Origin: Prosapia bicincta | Taxonomy: Eukaryota > Arthropoda > Insecta > Hemiptera > Cercopidae | NCBI GenBank assembly: GCA_036971475.1 | Contig: JBAIZL010000006.1 | Coordinates: 95,430,765-95,494,764 of the forward strand | Length of the DNA stretch: 64,000 nt | Direction of reading: 5' to 3' | Part shown: positions 34,501 to 43,900 of the stretch, one piece after another | How positions within the stretch are numbered: position 1 is the first letter of the stretch | Layout of the letters: the number at the start of each line of letters is the position of its first letter | Translations under genes and position numbers: made by a program | Notes under the pieces: generated by a model | The model's database searches: none | Told to the model about the DNA's origin: nothing | What the model saw: the letters and a program-made list of their open reading frames with translations, nothing else

Positions 34501-37500
34501 GCATACATCATCAGTGATTTAAAGCATACATCATCAGTGATTTAAAGCATACATCATCAGTGATTTAAAGCATACATCATCAGTGATTTAAAGCATATCA
34601 TTAAAATAGTTAACAATGGTTTTTCCTTTGAAGGTACAACTACAAAAATTTCTATCATACACATCTGTTTCTCAACAACGTATGAACGCATATTATGGAG
34701 CAATATGGTACAAACGTTTTAATCAAGCATATTTCTTTGTGAACGTATAACAAGGAACGAGATATAATTTCTTGATAAAGTTTATTCGTCAATATGATAA
34801 TACTGTTATAAATTATACATATAAGAGATATAAATTTAATTATATCATATAAGTAAGTAGAGTGGGTTTATATTATTATGGCATCTCTTAGATTTAAGCA
34901 TTAGTCTTGCACAGTTAAAATTACTTTGTAATTTGTTTTGAGTAATATACATTGTTAGTTTTAAAGTACCTCTTAAGTCACGTAAATTTAGAAAGGAGTC
35001 GTTCAGCCAGTATTAATAACCGCCTTTATATCAAAATAAAAACTCTCACTCAGCATAACACCTTGTGTCAATCATAACCCACAACATCTCACTTTAATAC
35101 CTCCCTAAATACTATTATCTAAATGCTACAAAGCAGACACTAAAATTACAAAAGGGTCATCAAACCCACTATTTCTCTGACCGACTGAAGTAAGCAAGAT
35201 TTGGATAAGAAATTTCTGTATCTTTATGTACCACAGTGTTATTGAATTTTTAATACACGACTATATTTCAAAAATATACATTTTTTTACAAAATATTGTA
35301 GAAAACACTTTCTACTTAGCGGCTTAAAAAAAACAGGGTACAAAAACAACCAGAGATGTTCTGATATTTATTGTTACTCTTCTCCTTATAACATAAAATT
35401 ATTTCAACTTACATCAGTTGGAGCTCCAACAACAGAACCAACAGCACCAGCTGCAAGCCCTACTCCAATCTGTACTATTAACCCTTCTAGTCCAGCCCTA
35501 GAGACCAAGAAACTCAAATTACTGGAAATGTAACCTAAAATATTAGTTACAAATTCCAGTTGCAAATAATAAGCCAGATTTGAAACTGCATAACCAAATA
35601 CATACACTAAAACACTTAATATTTTATATCCCTATATTGATATTTTATATTCCCTATAGTAGCATTTACTTTTTTGTTTACTAAGAACAGCTGTTTAGGA
35701 GGTATATTCTATTGTCAGCTAAGACCATGACTAACCTCTTTGTTGTTATCAATTAATTGTCACTCAATAAAATATGCTTACACTGGCATAGACCAAACAA
35801 TGTTTACAAGTATCGTAAATTCTGAGAAATCAGTTGAGGGATATGGTAACTCATGTTCTATCCATCAGTTCTGTTATACATCCTATCCATCAGTCCTGTT
35901 ATTGACATGATTCATTATAATATGTCATTCATATCCTGATTTACTTAACTCGAATACATCTTTTATTCATCTGTATCAACAATATTTTGCTGGAAAATTA
36001 TAGACAATCTCATACTGAGGAATCCTTTGCGAACAAGTAAATAAATTTAAAAGTGTAAATTAGATCGATGAGTTTTATGTGTTTAACTGTTTTATGAAGT
36101 TTTTTTTACATAGTTCAATAACTTTTTTAAAATTATCCTAGATTCAATTAATTTTTAAGAAAATCTAAAATTCAATCAAATAATCAGATATTAAGTATGA
36201 CCACAAAATATAACAAGTAGAAGACCTAGTTACAAAATATTACTACAGTACATAAAACTGTCTGGAGTTGCAAAATTTGATAAGTAATCACTCATGATTT
36301 CCATATGTCTGAATTAAATTGTATTTGTAGTGTTTTAGAATTAGAATGACTTACTGTAATCTAGGCCTAGATTTCGTACAGTAAAGACACATGACCAAAA
36401 TAAGTATAGATACGTAAGGCATGTCTGTAAACGGTCAAAAAATAAGGTATTTTGCAAGAGTACCACACTCTTTTCTACCAAAAAAAGTTTAATTTTTTAA
36501 CTTTAAAATCAGGAAAGCCACAAATATTATAACTTCTTTATTACAAACAGCAAGCACTTTGAATAAGTTAATATCTCCCAAAGTTAGCATTGACTTTAGC
36601 ATCTCCCAACGTTACCCCGCTTTAGGATTTAATATCCCTCCAATCAAAAAAACCAAAAATTTAGATTCATCGAACTTTATCTAACAGTCAAATATTCACT
36701 ACCATTTACAATATATATATAAGACCAGAGTTACTTATGTTTAACAACCAGGTTCATTTCTTTCTACATTTTTAACTTTCTATACACAGTAAATATGCTT
36801 TCTAGCATTCGTTCAATGAAGAATTCTCTCTAACATTGTTTATGAAATGAAAGGAATAATGAAAGAAAAAGAAAATGTACATAAAGATGGCAAAAAGAGG
36901 AATAAAATACAAATACACTAAAATAAAATAATACAAAATAAAAGTAGTAGACACTTGTATACCACAACCCAGAAAACACCAGATGACAATAAAATTATAA
37001 CAAAAAATCTGAAAATGGTTTAAAATGACAAAATGTGAAAAAATTAATGCATAATTTTTTTAAAAACCCGCATTTACACTAGTTTAATATGATTTAAACA
37101 TTAGAAATTTGTAGTAAATTAATGAACAGAATACTTACTGCTTCAACTCTTCAATACCCCATTGATAAACACCGAGCCGGGTTGTTGCATAAGTTGCTTG
37201 TCGCATAAGATTTGCAGACAGACCTTGGTACATACCAAACACACCCTCTTTTACTACAATATTTCTGAATGCATGCAGTGTATTTTTATGATCTACTTTC
37301 TTCCCAAGTTCTCCGCTTAATTGCATTCTGTTTTTTAACATGTCTAATGGTTGAACGATAGCTGTAGCACACATCCTAAATACAACATACAATATTATTA
37401 CTAAATATTAACATCAACATTTTTAAATGTATAGCATATGCTTATGTTTATAGTACAATCACTATACCTTAAGGTTTTTTGCAATAAGTGCACACGAACA

Positions 37501-37975
37501 AGTCATAAGATTTGTTTAAATGACCTTTATGGTCGTTTCCTTCGTAAATTAATTCATCAAATTCTTCAGCTGGATCCGAAAATGGAATATATTTCAGTAT
37601 TCCGATAACCAGCAGAATAATTATTTATGCTCTAACTCAAACATTATTCACTGATTTATTAATTGGTGAATAGTTTTCACAGAAAATGCAAGCAAAAATA
37701 TTAAAAACAAAATCTTAAAACTTCTTTATAAACATAAAAACTTAGATAAGTAATTGTGCAGATTATTATTGCAATCCAAACGAAACAGCAAATATGTTAA
37801 AATTCGTGTTTCTGTTTTGAGCTTTGATACATAAGTGACAGCTGTGGTGATATAAGGGTATAAGGTACATAAATGCTCGAGGTTGTTGTAAGTATCACCA
37901 AACCCTAGTTACAGGAAACAATTTACCACTGGATTATAATATTAATTCAGACGACTTCTGAAGTAATAAGCATAT

Positions 37976-38021
<46 letters not shown>

Positions 38022-38188
38022 ATAAATTTATTTATTAATTAGATAAGATTAGATAATTATTTTTCCTGAAGATGCTGATACTTTTTTATCGGCGAAAAGC
38101 TTTGAATAAATATATTCATTAAAAGTATTCTTGTGTTTGAAATATTTTAAATTTATTAACTATATATACAAGAAAACATATCACCATA

Positions 38189-38235
<47 letters not shown>

Positions 38236-39928
38236 TTTTATGGACTAGGAGACTGACAGACCTTGGTAAGAGTCCACACTGTAGTCTTGAAAAGCAAAGA
38301 AAGTCCACACTGTAGTAGTCAAAGAAGCAAATAAGCAACTGTCAGACATCACAACATACAAAACACTTACAGATAACCCTACTACAGAATTCAACAATTT
38401 ACTCTCGGACCTACTCAAATATACAGCTCCTGAACAAAATATTTCGGAAACATCTTTAAAATTATTATATAATGAAAACCCATCTACTCCTCAATTCTAT
38501 ATATTACCAAAGATCCACAAAAACATAATCCCTCCACCTGGTAGACCAATAATTGCTGGCTGCAATTCAGTAACGGAAAGAATTTCAGCTTTCCTCGACT
38601 CACACCTTCAACCCTTAGTAAAGAAAGAACCTTCCATCACATACCCAGGACACCAATCATTTCATAGATCGACTCTCACAAATATCTGTACCTCTACCCC
38701 CGGTAACTATTTTGGTCACCATAGATGTCACCTCTCTCTATACCAACATCCCTCATTCACACGGCCTATCTGCAATAGAGAATTTTCTAAACAAACGCCC
38801 AGGCAAGCCTTCTCCCACTACACCTTTTCTTGTGAACCTGACCAGGTTCATCCTCGAGAAGAACAACTTTCAGTTTGAGGGAAGGAACTACCTTCAAATA
38901 AAGGGAACAGCAATGAGCACCAGAATGGCACCATCGTACGCAAATCTGTTGTACCATCGAATTGACGCGATGGCCAGTACCCTGAACCAAATACTGTCGA
39001 GCCTCTTAACGCTTTATGTTTATTAGTACTACTCAGCTGGTGCTGTTACTTTTGGAAAAATTAAGGCACAGTATTTAACAACAAGCTTCACACTACTTAC
39101 AGATGTATTTACGATGGTTTTTGTTTGATAGATAAACGCCGACGGGATTAAAAACATGATGTTATTCTAAGAGCTTTTTGTCCGTAGTTACGGGCCGACA
39201 CACATATTTGTTATAACGTATTGTAATGATTTTCACTACTGTTTTCAAAATTTCACAAAACCTTAAAAGTAAGTCGGAAATATTGACTAAATATTTAGTT
39301 GTAAAATAATCCTTAGACTTTGTGAAAGTTAAGTACAAACATTGATACACTTACATAAACTCATCCTTACTAGGAAGTAAATTATAACTTAAATTCCTTA
39401 ACAAGTAAATTATTTGGTGTTAAAACTTTTACTTAATATGAATCTTGGATGGTATTTACTGGACCTGTAGCATTACTTATCATGTACAACCATGATGGCC
39501 ACGGTTAATCGAGTTTTTACTGTACGTTTTTGTGTTTTGTTCTGACGTCTATAAATCAGTGGCAGTAAGACACGTGGGGGAGAGAGAGAGAGAGTATCGA
39601 ACCCGCTCTAGTGAGAGAGAGAGAAAGAGAGAGACGGGTGATGTCAAACGACCAGAAATGGTTACGATCTTGATTGCTGTTGCTTCATAAATAATAATAT
39701 TTTCGTTCACTTTAATCATTTAATTCATTCAAATCAACTAATACATAAATAAGATATAGTTGGTAATTAATTATTTCTCCAATAAATTACTCCACACACA
39801 TATCTTAATAGTTAACAAAATAGGAATCGGAATCGACACTTTTATGATGAAGAATCGAGTATCGACGATTCCTCGATACCACCTAGAATCGACGATTCCT
39901 GGAATCGAGAATCGGAATCGGCCCATCA

Positions 39929-40014
<86 letters not shown>

Positions 40015-40866
40015 TTTCACTTATGTACTTAAACAAGAATCTTACTTGGTATTTATGCGAGCTAACTTTCAATGGCTGGCCGTACCGTCATCCTCGGGCA
40101 TACTGAACAGGGTTGTTGTAGACTGCGAGCTGAGTGGATTTCCCGTTGACCTTGGTGTACCGTTATGTTCTATTTTTAGATTCACTGCACTGTGCGAGTT
40201 TTTAAAGTTTATTTTGGGGTTAATATTGTCTATTAGATTGAATAATTTATCGTTTTTTGATTTTATTTGTATTTTGTTCGTTAATGATATTATTTTTATA
40301 AATTTCGAGTTGTTCCCAGATTGTCATTTTGAGGCCTTTTTGAACCTTTTTTACTAGGTGTACGTTTTTTAATGTGGGGAATGTGTGTTTGTTTTTGATG
40401 GCGTGTGTGGCTAAGTTTGAGTTACAAATTTCAGGTTTGATGTATGCATTGAGGTGTTCTTGATATTTGTCTTTTAATTTTTTTTTTTTTTTTTGGCCTA
40501 TGTATATTTTATTACAGTCTGGGCATTCGATTTTGTATATTCCGTTATTAAGTGTGGGACATACTTTTTCTGGTTGGTTTATTTTGTTGATTATGTTTCC
40601 TGTGTTTTTGTAGGCTATGTTAATATTATTTAACTACTATTTAAAAACTCGCACAGTGCAGTGAATCTAAAAATAGAACATAACGGTACACCAAGGTCAA
40701 CGGGAAATCCACTCAGCTCGCAGTCTACAACAACCCTGTTCAGTATGCCCGAGGATGACGGCACAGCCAGCCATTGAAAGTTAGCTCGCATAAATACCAA
40801 GTAAGATTCTTGTTTAAGTACATAAGTGAAAGTGATAAGTATACAAGAAAACAATGTTGCATAACT

Positions 40867-40950
<84 letters not shown>

Positions 40951-43900
40951 AACAAAAGTCAAATACAAATACAAGAATTATATTTGAATTTACAATTCAA
41001 AGCTTTTCGTTGGCTAACAGTACCAACATCATCAGGAATATTAAACAATTAACAGTTGGTACTGTTAGCCAACGAAAAGCTTTGAATTGTAAATTCAAAT
41101 ATAATTCTTGTATTTGTATTTGACTTTTGTTCTTTATTAATACACAAGAAAACATATTGCGATATATATATATATGTGAAGTTAATATATTACTATGTAA
41201 GTAATTTAATCCACCATTAAGTGCAATAATTTTACCTTGAGTGATGAGGCACCTTTCGGTCAATTGACCATTGTCAAATCACTCAGTGATTCGACAATGG
41301 TCAATTGACCGAAAGGTGCCTCATCACTCAAGGTAAAATTATTGCACTTAATGGTGGATTAAATTACTTACATAGTAATATATTAACTTCATAAAGTCAG
41401 TGCAACGGAAAAACAATGGATAACGTTAAATATCAAGAATATATATATATATATATATATATGCTTCAGTTGATAAATATGTTTGTATATAAATTTCAAG
41501 TTGTCCATTATTTGTTCGTTGCACTGACTTTTTAAAGTTGTTATTGTTAATTGTAAACAATCATTCCACCACTAAGTGCAATTATTTTTCTCCATTTTTC
41601 TGGTGTACGATAATATTTTACTTGAATATTTTAATATATTTATTGATAATAAAATTATAAGTAACTTCATTATTGGCAAAAACAATAACATAATCTTATA
41701 AAGAACAGTTTTAGTAAGAAAAAGATTCAAGGATGATGCAAGTATGGCATTGATGTAGGTTCAGTTGAGAGAGGGATAGTTTCACTCACAAGTGCTGCAA
41801 CATCTCTGGGTGCAAGATTTACTGTAACATTCTCCTCTAACCTGTGAATTTTGTATAGAGAATATACAACAATAAAATATTGAACAAGACTATTTAAACA
41901 TCTTTTTTTGTAAGAGCAAGCGCATTACAAAAATATGCTTACAAGATATACCAATTATATTTTTAAATCTTTTTTTATTATCATAGTGTGTGTGTCTGTG
42001 TGTGTGTGTTTGTGTGTGTGTGTTTGTTTGTGTGTGTGTTTGTTTGTTTGTGTGTGTGTATGTGTGTGTGTGTGTGTGTTTGTTTGTTTGTGTGTGTCTG
42101 TGTGTTTGTTTGTGTGTGTGTGTGTGTGTGTTTGTTTGTGTGTGTGTGTGTGTATGTGTGTTTGTGTTTGTTTAGTTTGTATCACTCTAAGGTCTAGGTT
42201 TCTAATGGCAAAAAGGTAGAAGATACAGATACTATTTTTTTTTTACTAAACACATTTAAATGTTTTAAAAACTTGCCTATAGTAGCACTCACTTTGTTGA
42301 GGACGGCCGTTTCGGGAGATGTGTCCCATTGTCAACTCAGACTGTAACCGTGTTGTAACATGTCCTCAACAAACAAAGTAAGTGGTACTATAGGAAAAGT
42401 TTTAAAACATTTAAAGTGTTTAGTGTTTACTAGTAGCTCACGTGAAGATGGAATCAACAAATGTTTTTTTTTAATTAAAAAATTACTTTTTAAGGGATTG
42501 TTTTCTATAATTTTATTTAATTTCATTCAAAAATAATAATAATTAAAAATAATATAATTACTTTACTTATTTATAACAAAATAGGCTGCCTGTGTAATCC
42601 ATTCCCCTTAATGTGTTACTTTTAATCACTCACTTGCCGGCGTGTTAAGAAACATTGAGTTTATATACTTATATGTGTTAAAATAAATTATAATGAACAC
42701 AGAGACAATATTACCCCAAAAGTTATTCAAAAATAACTAACATAAAACGCTTTAGAGTTTAATCTTAGTAAATTGTATTAGTTATTTTTGATTAATTTTT
42801 GTTACATTACAAATAAAATACTTATTTGAGTATATATTACTATTAATATATATTTGCAATTGTTGATTCCATCTTCACGTGAGCTACTACTAGTATACAT
42901 TTGAGTACATTTTTCTGCCTTTCCTAACTTTACAATATTTTCGTATGTTACTGTGTTTCAAAACTGTTAAATGACTCCATTTAAAAAACTTAAAATTCAT
43001 TTAGTACAATTTAAGTTTTGAAAATGTAGTCATTACGAAACACTTCAACAGAGTAAAATAATGTAAAATTAGGAAAGGCAGAAAAATGTACTCAAATATA
43101 CACAAATATTACTAAGAAAAATGAAAATGAGTATATTAAGAAATATTGTCATCAACAACAATATTAAACAGATATAGTTATAACATTTATAATATTTTCA
43201 ACATATATGATAATGATACTCAACTCATAAAAACTATGTCTGTTGAGTACACTAAATAATCTTTTTAAAAAAATATCAATATTACTTATTCCAGTAATCC
43301 AGAGCAATCATTAAATTGGAAAAACTTGTTTTCATAAACATAGTATAAGATGTAAGGAATTGGTCACAAGCATATTTATTGTTATAATTATATTTTAACA
43401 ACTAGTTGCAAGTGTGCAATATTTTTTTATTTAAATAAATATAATCTCTTAACCACAAATGAAACTTTTCATTTAATCTTATGTACATTTTAATTCCAAA
43501 GGAAATATCTTCAGGGAAAATTGTTATAAAAATGTCTCCAGAGTTAAATAACAGTTATGTTTGCAATTATTTCTTCTGAAAATAATGGTTTGCAATTGAA
43601 ACAGATGTGAGTTTTAATAAGAAGTTTTATTTGTGGTTAAAAGGTATTATTTATTGAAATTATATTTTTCTTGTTAGAAATGCTTGTGATAATAATTGAC
43701 AAAGACTGCTCTACTTCGATTTTTTCCTTTTCATATATGTTGCTCAATAATATATTCTAAACAAGAAATTTTAACACATTTACTGTTAGTCAAGTGCTTA
43801 CATATGGCAATGAGTGGCATACCAGGTGCGCACTACGTTTATCAAATGGATTACTTTTGGGGAAAGGTATATTTATTAGTTTCACCTTGAAATCTTGTTA

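Larger units (their letters stand above)
41164..41462. mobile_element. PLE-end hairpin (family 3)
   Basis: Inverted arms 41178-41282 and 41286-41395 (contain AGTGCAATAATTTTACCTTG and its inverse) with a centre of a few bases; short (TA)n on both sides. The outer sequence GTCAGTGCAACGGAAAAACA at 41398 also ends PLE lineage 4 (51409), so this is a solo end of that lineage. Both arms hold hammerhead-like motifs. Confidence 0.82.

Noticed and set aside
34483..34597. CRISPR-like array
   Set aside because: Copies are directly adjacent with no spacers, in a eukaryotic intron: a simple tandem repeat.
40015..40835. Hammerhead in the family-7 arms
   Set aside because: GAGGATGACGG and TTGAAAGTTAGCTCG look suggestive, but stem II and the cleavage base do not fit.
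41935..42219. Cys-Val or Thr-His repeat open frames
   Set aside because: Artefacts of the interrupted GT tract in several frames on both strands.
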